From the NCBI GenBank assembly GCA_964472565.1, contig CAYYNB010000012.1, positions 1-64,000 of the forward strand: a stretch of DNA of 64,000 nt, written 5' to 3'. This document shows positions 37,065-44,916 of this stretch, one piece after another. Position 1 is the first letter of the stretch. Every line of letters starts with the position of its first letter. The DNA comes from DATAMF01 sp964472565. GTDB taxonomy: Bacteria > Chloroflexota > Anaerolineae > Aggregatilineales > Aggregatilineaceae. A program made the translations under genes and the position numbers. The notes under the pieces were generated by a model. The model was not told where the DNA came from. It did no database searches and was given only the letters and a program-made list of their open reading frames with translations.

Positions 37065-37508
37065 CTAGTCGAGAGGGAAATCATCCTGCTGAAGTTGCGC
37101 TGTTGGCTTGGACTGCCGTCCCTGGCTCAACAAAAGCCGCACCCGATCAATAAGGCTGTTGGCGATATAGGGTTTCGTCACATATCCGTCTGCCCCCTCG
37201 TCCAACCCCCGGCGGATGCTGCTCGGATCGGCTCTGGCCGAAAGGATAAGCACTGGAACGTTATCAAACCGATTTTGGCTGCGGATATGACGCAGAATGT
37301 CGTAACCATTGATGTCAGGAAGCATCAAATCGATTATGATCAGATCAGGAGATGCCGTTTCCAAGTAGCGGAGGATATCTTCCCGGGAGGCATACCTATG
37401 GGACTCGGCCGAGATGATGCCAAGTAACATGCCGATCAATTTCAACAATTCAGGATCGTCATCCACAACCGCAATTCGGGGGGCTTGGAGATTTGGGGAC
37501 TGACTCAC
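37065..37508 (-). CDS. Stand-alone response regulator receiver protein
   Basis: 147 residues from a GTG at 37508, which has a near-perfect GAGGTG site 6 bp upstream. Earlier in-frame starts only add unrelated residues. It is a single CheY-like receiver: acidic pair VVDDDPE, phospho-acceptor Asp in IDLMLPD, Thr/Ser in LILSARAD, and Lys in VTKPY. There is no output domain, and the C-terminus is a short Gln-rich tail. No kinase is adjacent. It may signal by protein contact or act in a phosphorelay. Confidence 0.85.
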   Translation of the reverse strand: MSQSPNLQAPRIAVVDDDPELLKLIGMLLGIISAESHRYASREDILRYLETASPDLIIIDLMLPDINGYDILRHIRSQNRFDNVPVLILSARADPSSIRRGLDEGADGYVTKPYIANSLIDRVRLLLSQGRQSKPTAQLQQDDFPLD

Positions 37509-37717
37509 CTCGGACACCTCACTTGTTTTGTAGTAAGCTGTGGCAAACGAAAAGCAATTGAAATACAGTGTAAACCCGACTGCATCTCTAAGCAAATTTT
37601 ATGCGCCTCCTGTTGTGGAAATTTGAGTTAAAATTCTTTTGGTTGAAAACGTATCGAAGCCATTTAACCTGGGTTTTATACAGCAGGCACACAACATTAT
37701 CCAAGAGGGGTTGGATC

Positions 37718-38362
37718 ATGGAACCGTTAACGGTAATTTTAATCGTCATCCTAAGCTATCTTTTTGGTTCGTTTCCTACTGCTTATCTGATTGCCCGTAT
37801 AAAAGGCGTGGACATCTTTAAGGTTGGAAGTGGTAATATGGGGGCCAACAATGTGGCCCGTGCTCTTGGTATCCACTATGGGGCTTTGGTTTGGCTGCTT
37901 GACGGATCAAAGGGTATGATTGCCATTTTAGTCGCGCGGGCAATGGTGCCCGATCATCAAGTTGCAGCCAGTGTGTTGGCCGCAGTTGCTGCTGTAGCGG
38001 GACATAATTGGTCGTTTCTTGCCACGCTGATTACAGGCAGTATTCGCGGCGGTAAAGGAGCAGCGACAGCGAGTGGAACGTTTTTGCTGCTGGCTCCCAC
38101 GCTGCTGGTTGCGGCAGTTTTGGCACTGGGCATGTTAATTATACTGCTCACCCGCTATGTCTCACTGGCGGTGCTGACTTCGGTAGCCGCTGCCGCTATC
38201 GCCATCGTTATCCTGATGAGCTTCGGCAAGATGGATCCGGTTTACAGCGTCTATTTGCTGGTTGCCTATATGGTATTTGTGCGGCATCGCAGCAATATTT
38301 ATAACCTCCTGTCAGGGAAGGAACGGCGTTTAGGTGATCGTGTTCAATCGGCAGCGAAATAA
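37718..38362 (+). CDS. plsY: Glycerol-3-phosphate acyltransferase PlsY
   Basis: 214 residues from ATG 37718, with GAGGGG about 8 bp upstream. The longer frame would add 39 residues not found in PlsY. The protein has five to six helices and all family motifs: GSFPTAYLI (near 17-25), SGNMGANNVAR (near 36-46), DGSKG, GHNWS, GGKG and a C-terminal RHRSNIYNL. It transfers acyl from acyl-phosphate to glycerol-3-phosphate, the first step of phospholipid synthesis. No plsX is adjacent. The 3' end overlaps the next gene by up to 29 bp. Confidence 0.93.
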   Translation: MEPLTVILIVILSYLFGSFPTAYLIARIKGVDIFKVGSGNMGANNVARALGIHYGALVWLLDGSKGMIAILVARAMVPDHQVAASVLAAVAAVAGHNWSFLATLITGSIRGGKGAATASGTFLLLAPTLLVAAVLALGMLIILLTRYVSLAVLTSVAAAAIAIVILMSFGKMDPVYSVYLLVAYMVFVRHRSNIYNLLSGKERRLGDRVQSAAK

Positions 38363-38984
38363 GAATTGGTTATTAGTTTTCATTGCCATTCTGCTGGCGG
38401 CGTGTAGTGATGATACTATAAGCCGCCAGTCATCTGCTCGCTCAACAGATACACCTGCGTTTACAGCCACATCTTTTTCAACACCGATCAAGCGCACATT
38501 GCCGCCAACCTGGACGCCAACTCATACGGCAACGCTACGCCCACCGACCCAAACACCGCGCCCAACACTCACCCCAACCATCACGCCAACCCCGGATGTT
38601 AAACTGGTATGCGCAACCTTTTCGCTCTTTGCTGCGCCTGATAACGGTATCCAGGTTCCGGCAGATGGACAAATTGCCTTCTCATGGACGGATGCCCCAT
38701 CCAATTCAATGGTGCGGGTTGCCGTCTGGAACCGGGAATCGAATACAGGCATCATGGTCGAATGGTTCCCTGATCAGGCGCTTAATATGCCGGTTGAAAT
38801 GTCCTATCTGGATGAGAGCGGCATTTTTGATTGGCAGTTATCGGTGTATTACGAAGAATTTGGCGATATTTGCACCGTGGAGGGCTGGTTCGAAAAATTG
38901 TTGCCGGATACTGCCGCACCAACTGAAGATGCAACGGAGGAAGCAACAGAGGAACCCACCAGGGAGCCTACCGAAGAATCGTAA
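38334..38984 (+). CDS. Putative lipoprotein with Thr/Pro linker
   Basis: 216 residues from GTG 38334 (or GTG 38340), overlapping the plsY end. The signal peptide ends in LLAAC (Cys near 22). A Thr/Pro linker (residues about 45-85) precedes one beta-rich domain (about 85-195) with a pair of cysteines (VCATF, DICTVEG). The tail is acidic and Glu/Thr-rich (EDATEEATEEP). No family recognised. It precedes pstS by 118 bp. Confidence 0.7.
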   Translation: MIVFNRQRNKNWLLVFIAILLAACSDDTISRQSSARSTDTPAFTATSFSTPIKRTLPPTWTPTHTATLRPPTQTPRPTLTPTITPTPDVKLVCATFSLFAAPDNGIQVPADGQIAFSWTDAPSNSMVRVAVWNRESNTGIMVEWFPDQALNMPVEMSYLDESGIFDWQLSVYYEEFGDICTVEGWFEKLLPDTAAPTEDATEEATEEPTREPTEES

Positions 38985-39002
38985 AAACCATCTAAGATTA
39001 AA

Positions 39003-39085
39003 CAAATTTAAACTTTACTTAACTCATCGTTAAAAGTAACAGGTTCAAATTTAACTTCGTTTTTACCTTCGGAAATTTAACCCCG
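39003..39085 (+). promoter_or_regulatory. A/T-rich pst upstream region with repeated TTTAA(C) boxes (candidate Pho operator)
   Basis: Between the lipoprotein and pstS, the word AATTTAAACTT/AATTTAACTT/AATTTAACC recurs at 39005, 39049 and 39074. TTAACT, TTAAAA and TTACTT lie between them, and a loose dyad TTACTTAAC/GTTAAAAGTAA sits at 39015-39039. The base composition is unlike the surrounding genes. PhoP/PhoB-type regulators bind direct repeats of such short boxes. No regulator gene is in the window. Confidence 0.4.
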
Positions 39086-39102
39086 GATAGTACAGGATAC
39101 CA

Positions 39103-39999
39103 ATGGTCGCTTTACTGGTTCCACTAAGAAGGTTAGTGATATTTGCCGCGTGCCTGCTGCTCCTTGTGGGCTGTCAGACACAAACATCAGCCACCAATAA
39201 TTCGGGCAGTTCACGCGCCATTCAAAATAAGGGTTCGGATACACTGGTTAACATCGCGCTCGCCTGGGCCGAAGCATATCAGAAAGTAGAGCCAGAGGTG
39301 TCCATTGCGGTGACAGGTGGCGGCACTGGCACCGGCATTGCGGCGCTGATCAACGGCACGGTTGATATTGCAAATGCCTCGCGCCAGATTAAATCTGATG
39401 AAATCGAGTCGGCGCAGGAAAACGGCATCACGCCGGTTGAATTTGTGGTCGCCATTGATGCACTGGCGATCATTATCAATCCCGATAATCCGGTTGATGC
39501 ATTGTCGATAGATCAGCTTGCGGATATTTATACTGGCCGGATCACCAACTGGAAAGAAGTCGGCGGGCGGGATGCTCCCATCGTGCTGGTTTCACGTGAG
39601 AGCAATTCCGGTACACATGTCTACTTTCTTGAGGAAGTGGTACGGAAGGGTGATGCAGAGAATACTGCTATTTTTGCGGCTGAAACGCTTATGATGCCCT
39701 CATCAGTGGGCATTACCAGTGAGGTGAGCCGTAACCCGAACGCGATTGGCTACGATGGTTTGGGGTATGTCACGAAAGACGAAAAGATCGTTGCGGTAGC
39801 CGAAAGCAGTGATTCTCCCTCTGTGTTGCCCAGTATTGAATCGGCTTCGGATGGCACTTATCCACTTTCCCGCAATCTCTACATGTATACTGCTGGCGAA
39901 CCTTCGGATGCGATTGCGGCTTATCTGGATTGGATACGCGGTCCTGAAGGACAGCAAATTGTAGCCGCATCCGGCTTTGTGCCGATCACGCAGGAGTGA
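39103..39999 (+). CDS. pstS: Phosphate ABC transporter substrate-binding lipoprotein PstS
   Basis: A 298-residue PstS. The signal peptide ends in LLLVGC (Cys near 23). The phosphate-binding motifs are GSDTLVN, TGGGTGTGIAALINGT, ASRQIK and SRESNSGTHVYF. It captures phosphate outside the membrane and feeds PstCA. AGGA sits 7 bp before the ATG. It is the first gene of pstS-pstC-pstA-pstB-pstB-phoU, with a candidate Pho operator upstream. Confidence 0.93.
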   Translation: MVALLVPLRRLVIFAACLLLLVGCQTQTSATNNSGSSRAIQNKGSDTLVNIALAWAEAYQKVEPEVSIAVTGGGTGTGIAALINGTVDIANASRQIKSDEIESAQENGITPVEFVVAIDALAIIINPDNPVDALSIDQLADIYTGRITNWKEVGGRDAPIVLVSRESNSGTHVYFLEEVVRKGDAENTAIFAAETLMMPSSVGITSEVSRNPNAIGYDGLGYVTKDEKIVAVAESSDSPSVLPSIESASDGTYPLSRNLYMYTAGEPSDAIAAYLDWIRGPEGQQIVAASGFVPITQE

Positions 40000-40005
40000 A
40001 GCAAT

Positions 40006-40971
40006 ATGGTGGATTTGGCACAAATTTTCAAGCAGCGCTATGAAGCCGGACTCACCCGTTTCCGTGCTTTGAGTCAAACCTGGAAGCAGCGAAACTGGAT
40101 GGAGTTAGGGATTGAAACGCTGATCCGGGGAGCAGGCATCTCAACCATTTTTATCGTTGGGTTGATCTTCCTGTTTCTGGTGCGGGAAGGGTTGCCTACC
40201 TTTCTCGACATTCCTTTACGCCAATTATTCGGGGAAAGATGGTATCCGACTGAAGGCTATTATGGCCTGTGGCCGCTGATTGTTGGTTCTTTGGTGGTGA
40301 CAGCCGGTTCGGTGATCATTGCCGTGCCGCTGGGCCTTCTGACGGCGATCTATCTCGGCGAGATCGCTCCATCCTGGCAGCGCGAAATTCTGAAACCCCT
40401 GATTGAGATGCTAGCCGGAATCCCGTCGATTGTGCTTGGTTTTATTGGCTGGATGGTGCTTGCGCCGCTCATTCAGGACTTAGGCGCACCGACCGGCCTG
40501 ACGGCGTTTACGGGCGCTTTGATCCTGGCTTATATGGCGCTGCCCACCATTATTTCCATTTCCGAAGATGCACTCTATGCCGTGCCCAAAGAATATCGTG
40601 ACGGTGCGCTGGCGATGGGAGCAACGCAGTGGCAGACGATCTGGCGCGTTATTCTCCCGGCATCACGTTCGGGGCTGATGATGGGCGTCATGCTCGGTAT
40701 TGGACGCGCGATTGGCGAAACGATGGCCGTGATGATGGTGACGGGGAATGCAGCTTATATTCCCAATCTAGGGCTGGATGTGCCGTTTTCTCCCGTCCGC
40801 ACCATGACAGCTACTATCGCGGCAGAAATGGGCGAAGTGTCACAGGGGAGCCTGCACTACAGCGTGTTATTCGGTATCGGTATTGTGCTGTTTCTGATTA
40901 CATTTGCCATTAACTCCATTGCGGGCCGCCTGGTTGGTCAGGTTGTGCGCCGCCGAGGAGGTCAACTATGA
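40006..40971 (+). CDS. pstC: Phosphate transporter permease PstC
   Basis: A 321-residue permease with six helices and the PstC signatures (GLWPLIVGSLVVTAG, GIPSIVLGFIGW). The ATPase-contact EAA loop is EYRDGALAMGATQWQTIWRVILP. A cytoplasmic N-terminal extension of about 35 residues is Arg/Lys-rich. AGGAG precedes the ATG by 9 bp. The 3' end overlaps pstA by 4 bp. It makes up one half of the membrane channel with PstA. Confidence 0.93.
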   Translation: MVDLAQIFKQRYEAGLTRFRALSQTWKQRNWMELGIETLIRGAGISTIFIVGLIFLFLVREGLPTFLDIPLRQLFGERWYPTEGYYGLWPLIVGSLVVTAGSVIIAVPLGLLTAIYLGEIAPSWQREILKPLIEMLAGIPSIVLGFIGWMVLAPLIQDLGAPTGLTAFTGALILAYMALPTIISISEDALYAVPKEYRDGALAMGATQWQTIWRVILPASRSGLMMGVMLGIGRAIGETMAVMMVTGNAAYIPNLGLDVPFSPVRTMTATIAAEMGEVSQGSLHYSVLFGIGIVLFLITFAINSIAGRLVGQVVRRRGGQL

Positions 40972-41813
40972 AACCTCAACAAGTGCAACGCCTGGCAGTC
41001 GGGATCATTACGGCGTCGGCGGCAGTGGTCGTGTTGCCGATCATCCTGGTGATCATGCTCATCATTATTAAAGGCATCGGGGCTATAAGCTGGGAATTTT
41101 TGACAGCGGCTCCGCGTAACGGCATGACCGAAGGCGGAATCATGCCCGCGATTCTGGGCACTATCATTCTGACGCTTGGCACATCGATTGTATGTATTCC
41201 GCTGGCGATTGGCGCTGCGATTTATCTGGCGGAATATGCGGGCAACAACCGCCTGACGCGCTGGGTGCGGCTGGCGATTATCAATCTGGCGGGTATTCCT
41301 TCCATCGTATATGGATTGTTTGGCCTGGGGGCATTTGTGCTCTTTATGGACCTGGGTACGTCCATTATTGCAGGGTCGTTGACGCTTGGATTGATGACGC
41401 TGCCCGTTGTCACCAGCACGGCGGAAGAAGCGATCCGCGCCATTCCACAGGAGTTTCGCGTCGTCAGCCAGAGTTTGGGGGCTACGCGCTGGCAAACTAT
41501 TCGCCACCAAGTGCTGCCGCATGCGATTCCTGGCATCCTCACCGGTATTATTTTGGGTCTGAGCCGGGCGGCGGGCGAAACTGCCCCCATTCTTTTTACC
41601 GTTGCTGCTTTTTATGTGCCTGATTTGCCACGCTCGTTATCAGACCAAACAATGGCGCTGCCGTATCACCTGTATGTGATTGCAACACAGGTGCCCGGCA
41701 TGCCGATGTCCATCCAATATGGTACAGCGCTCGTGCTGCTGTTATTGGTTCTCTCTTTGACTTTGGTTGCAAGTTTGATTCGCACACGCATGCGCCGGCG
41801 TCGGGATTGGTAG
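40968..41813 (+). CDS. pstA: Phosphate transporter permease PstA
   Basis: A 281-residue permease with six helices and the PstA motifs (GGIMPAILGTIILT, AGIPSIVYGLFGLGAFV). The EAA loop is EFRVVSQSLGATRWQTIRHQVLP. Together with PstC it is an ordinary heterodimeric channel, so the asymmetry seen in the ATPases has an asymmetric partner surface. A strong GAGGAGGT lies 5-6 bp before ATG 40968. The next gene begins right after the stop. Confidence 0.93.
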   Translation: MKPQQVQRLAVGIITASAAVVVLPIILVIMLIIIKGIGAISWEFLTAAPRNGMTEGGIMPAILGTIILTLGTSIVCIPLAIGAAIYLAEYAGNNRLTRWVRLAIINLAGIPSIVYGLFGLGAFVLFMDLGTSIIAGSLTLGLMTLPVVTSTAEEAIRAIPQEFRVVSQSLGATRWQTIRHQVLPHAIPGILTGIILGLSRAAGETAPILFTVAAFYVPDLPRSLSDQTMALPYHLYVIATQVPGMPMSIQYGTALVLLLLVLSLTLVASLIRTRMRRRRDW

Positions 41814-42578
41814 ATGGTGATGGCTCCCAAAATATCCGTACAAAATGTGTTTTATACCTTCTCTGATGGCTTGGAAGCGCTCAAAAATATCTCAGTGGAT
41901 ATTGAGAGCAACCAGATATTTGTGTTCTTTGGTCCGGCACGTGGCGGTAAGACGACTCTGCTGCGCCTCTTTAATCGCTTATCTGAATTAGGCGAGGGCG
42001 GCACCTACCAGGGAACTATTTTGTTCAATGGGGTGGATGTGTTTGATCCCACTGTCAATATCACCGATCTGCGCCGCCGGATTGGGATGGTTTTTGCCGT
42101 TCCGACGCCACTTCCGGGCAGCATTCGTTATAACCTGACGTATGGTCCACGAATGGCTGGCCTTCGCGATAAGGTTATCCTTGAAGAACGGATCGAGCGT
42201 TCGCTCAAATACGCGGCTTTGTGGGACGAGGTAAAAGATCGCCTGGATTCATCGGCTTTTTCGCTTTCGGGCGGGCAAAAGCAACGCCTCTGTATTGCGC
42301 GCAGTCTGGCGTTGGAGCCGGAAGTGTTGATTCTGGATAACCCAACTTCAGGGTTGGATCCGCTATCGACGGGGATGGTTGAAGATACACTGCATGAGTT
42401 GAAGCGCGACTATACGATCATCATGGTGCCGCACAGTGTCCAGCAGGCGGCACGGGTGGCGACAAACGCGGCTTTTATGTTGAATGGGGAATTGATCGAA
42501 GTGGGCAATACCACCCAAATATTTGTAACCCCTCATGATAAGCGCACCGAAGATTATGTCACAGGACGGTTCGGGTAA
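41814..42578 (+). CDS. pstB: PstB-type ATPase with degenerate Q-loop and Walker B (PstB1)
   Basis: A 254-residue PstB homolog. Walker A is GPARGGKTT (40-48), consensus in its key residues but with unusual Ala-Arg-Gly in place of Ser-Gly-Cys. The signature LSGGQ (151-155) is intact and His207 is present. Two catalytic positions are changed: the Q-loop Gln is Ala95 (GMVFAVP, codon 42096-42098), and the Walker B catalytic Glu is Asn176 (LILDNP, codon 42339-42341). Family knowledge says the site built on this Walker A/B should bind ATP but hydrolyse poorly. Its LSGGQ can still serve the partner's site. It is directly followed by a second PstB (TAATG overlap). Confidence 0.9.
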   Translation: MVMAPKISVQNVFYTFSDGLEALKNISVDIESNQIFVFFGPARGGKTTLLRLFNRLSELGEGGTYQGTILFNGVDVFDPTVNITDLRRRIGMVFAVPTPLPGSIRYNLTYGPRMAGLRDKVILEERIERSLKYAALWDEVKDRLDSSAFSLSGGQKQRLCIARSLALEPEVLILDNPTSGLDPLSTGMVEDTLHELKRDYTIIMVPHSVQQAARVATNAAFMLNGELIEVGNTTQIFVTPHDKRTEDYVTGRFG

Positions 42579-43327
42579 TGACCACCAAGATCGATGTTCG
42601 GAATTTTAATTTTTTCTATGGTGATTTCCAGGCGCTAATCAACCTTAACCTGACTATCCAACAGAATGAGATTACCGCCCTCATCGGCCCATCAGGATGT
42701 GGCAAATCTACTTTTCTGCGCTGTTTGAACCGGATGAACGATACGATCAAAAGTTCACGCGCTGAGGGCAGAATTCTGCTTGATGGTAAAAACATCTACG
42801 ATCTCGATATTGATGTGGTGGAACTGCGCCAGCGTGTAGGGATGGTTTTTCAACGCCCTAATCCTTTTCCGCAGAGTATCTATGATAATGTCGCGTTTGG
42901 GCCGCGTATTCGTGCCCAGCATGGTAATCTGGATGAAATTGTGCGCGAGAGTCTGGAGGGGGCCGGGCTGTGGGATGAGGTCAAGTCCCGTTTGCGCTCA
43001 TCGGCCCTTAACCTGAATCCAGGACAGCAGCAGCGCCTTTGTATTGCGCGGGCGATTGCGGTCAAACCGGATGTGATTCTGATGGATGAGCCGTGTTCTG
43101 CTCTTGACCCAGTTGCCACTTTACACGTCGAGGAACTGATGCGCCGTCTTGTCAAGGATTATACGATTGTGATCGTGACGCATAACATGCAGCAGGCGGC
43201 GCGTGTTTCGCACCAGACAGGCTTTTTCTGGCTGGGCAAACTGGTCGAATTTGATGAAACCAGCCAAATATTCTCGAAGCCGAAAGAAGCGCTAACCGAA
43301 GCGTATGTGACAGGCCGTCACGGATAA
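42578..43327 (+). CDS. pstB: PstB-type ATPase with degenerate signature motif (PstB2)
   Basis: A 249-residue PstB. Walker A GPSGCGKST (37-45), Q-loop GMVFQRP (Gln92), Walker B MDEP (Glu171) and switch His202 are all canonical. The ABC signature normally reads LSGGQ but here is LNPGQ (146-150, codons 43013-43027), with Asn-Pro in place of Ser-Gly. The protein by itself cannot complete a normal pair of composite sites. With PstB1 it would form one good site (PstB2 Walker motifs plus PstB1 LSGGQ) and one doubly degenerate site. The start overlaps the previous stop by one base. Confidence 0.9.
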   Translation: MTTKIDVRNFNFFYGDFQALINLNLTIQQNEITALIGPSGCGKSTFLRCLNRMNDTIKSSRAEGRILLDGKNIYDLDIDVVELRQRVGMVFQRPNPFPQSIYDNVAFGPRIRAQHGNLDEIVRESLEGAGLWDEVKSRLRSSALNLNPGQQQRLCIARAIAVKPDVILMDEPCSALDPVATLHVEELMRRLVKDYTIVIVTHNMQQAARVSHQTGFFWLGKLVEFDETSQIFSKPKEALTEAYVTGRHG

Positions 43328-43392
43328 TCGTCATTCGAGCACGTTTCTAGTACACTTCATAGTGTGTGCCCTTCAATAGACGAGGTAAACAA

Positions 43393-44079
43393 ATGTCACC
43401 GCGAGAGCAATTTGACCGGGATTTGAATGATTTACGTTCTCAGGTTCTTAAGTTGGGGACGTTGGTCAGCAAACAATTTGATCTGGCACTTCAGGTATTG
43501 GACACACTGGATCCGGTGCTTGCCAAACAGATTATTGCCGGGGATCAGGAAATTAATGAAACCCGTTTCGAGATTGAAGCGTCCTGTTTTACGTTAATCG
43601 CTACTCAGCAACCGGCTGCACGCGACCTGCGGGCGATTTTTGCGGCGATGAATATGATCGTAGATTTTGAGCGGATGGGGGATAAGGTGAAGGATATAGC
43701 CGAAACTATTCCCCATATTCTGAAGGCTCCGTCCCAACCGCGCCCTGGTAAACTGACGCGGATGGCGAATCTGGTCAAAACGATGTTGGATCAATGCATT
43801 CTCGCTTATAGCAACAGTGATGTCGAGCTGGCTAAAGACCTGGCGGTTCAGGATGAACGGCTGGCTACGTTGTTTTCTGAGGTCCTGGATCGTGTGATTG
43901 AAGACCTGGCAAAGGCGACCAAAGAGAAGAAGGTCACCGCATCCTTTGGGATTCTGCGCACGGCCCAACATCTGGAACGGATTGGTGATCTGGCAACGAA
44001 TGTGGCCGAACGAATCCTGTATATCCCGACAGGCGATATGCAGGATATGAAAGCGCACCAACGGGATACGATTGATTGA
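43393..44079 (+). CDS. phoU: Phosphate signalling protein PhoU
   Basis: 228 residues from ATG 43393, preceded by GAGG at 43382-43385. Two three-helix PhoU bundles are visible, with metal-binding motifs near E(T)RFEIEASCF and DFERMGDKVKDIAE in the first half and HLERIGDLATNVAE in the second. PhoU dampens the phosphate sensor and limits Pst uptake. It closes the pst operon 65 bp after pstB2. A Pho sensor kinase is not in this window. Confidence 0.95.
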   Translation: MSPREQFDRDLNDLRSQVLKLGTLVSKQFDLALQVLDTLDPVLAKQIIAGDQEINETRFEIEASCFTLIATQQPAARDLRAIFAAMNMIVDFERMGDKVKDIAETIPHILKAPSQPRPGKLTRMANLVKTMLDQCILAYSNSDVELAKDLAVQDERLATLFSEVLDRVIEDLAKATKEKKVTASFGILRTAQHLERIGDLATNVAERILYIPTGDMQDMKAHQRDTID

Positions 44080-44103
44080 TATGTCCTGATGGCTATTTTG
44101 ACC

Positions 44104-44916
44104 TTATAACCAGCGGGAGATAATTTCTTCCAGCGTGCCGTCGTCTTTCATGTCCTTTAGCACGTGTTCGACTTCCTGGCAGAGTTTGAAGCTGGCCTGG
44201 CGCATGGCAATCACGTAACCTTCAGGGACAACCGTCTCGTTAGCCATCGTCAGGCCGGTCTGTTCCTTCAGGAAAAAACGCGCGCTGATGGTATCGACTA
44301 AGGCAGCATCGGCTTCGCCATCCAACACGGCTTGCATCGCTTCGGCGGGCAGCATATAACGCTGGATGGAGAGGGAATGCAGCCGCCGTTCCCAGCGCCG
44401 GGCTTCCGTGTCACCGGATGAAGCGAATTCTACAGCAACGGTTTTCCCGTCCAGTTGTTTCATTTCCTGGTATTGATCGGTGGGGCGCGACACCAAAATC
44501 TGCCCGCCGTCAAAATAGGGTTCTGAATAATAAACCCATTCCTCCTGCGAGGGATCGACGTGCAGCCCTGAAATGACCATATCAACATATCCCGTAAAAA
44601 GGGCGTCATAGAGGCCATCAGAACCCATAATGAGGATGGTCGTTTTAACGCCTAAACGACCCCCAATTTCGCGGGCGAGATCAGCCTCTAACCCTTCAAT
44701 TTGATCCGGCGTCCATTGGGTGAACGGCGGGTATTCGGGGTCTAGCCCGACATAAAGATCGCGGTTCACCTGGCTGCGGTGCCATGTCACATCCTGGGAA
44801 CCAAACGGCATACCGGGGCGAGTCCAGACCCACACGGCGACAACAGCGGCAAACAGAATGGCGTGCAGCAGGACAGCGATACGATAGTGATACACCCACT
44901 GGCGAAGTTTAGTCAT
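44104..44916 (-). CDS. Membrane-anchored solute-binding protein (SBP_bac_3 family)
   Basis: 270 residues. One hydrophobic anchor (residues about 12-32) has no lipobox. The body is a type-II periplasmic binding fold of the amino-acid/polar solute class (YVGLDPEYPPFTQW, DMVISGLHVDPSQ, VAVEFASSGDTEARRW, GEADAALVDTISARFFL). No transporter genes lie next to it. Its ATG (44916) overlaps the TGA of the glycosidase gene, so the two are made together. It may act as a sensor or receptor rather than in transport. Confidence 0.85.
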   Translation of the reverse strand: MTKLRQWVYHYRIAVLLHAILFAAVVAVWVWTRPGMPFGSQDVTWHRSQVNRDLYVGLDPEYPPFTQWTPDQIEGLEADLAREIGGRLGVKTTILIMGSDGLYDALFTGYVDMVISGLHVDPSQEEWVYYSEPYFDGGQILVSRPTDQYQEMKQLDGKTVAVEFASSGDTEARRWERRLHSLSIQRYMLPAEAMQAVLDGEADAALVDTISARFFLKEQTGLTMANETVVPEGYVIAMRQASFKLCQEVEHVLKDMKDDGTLEEIISRWL

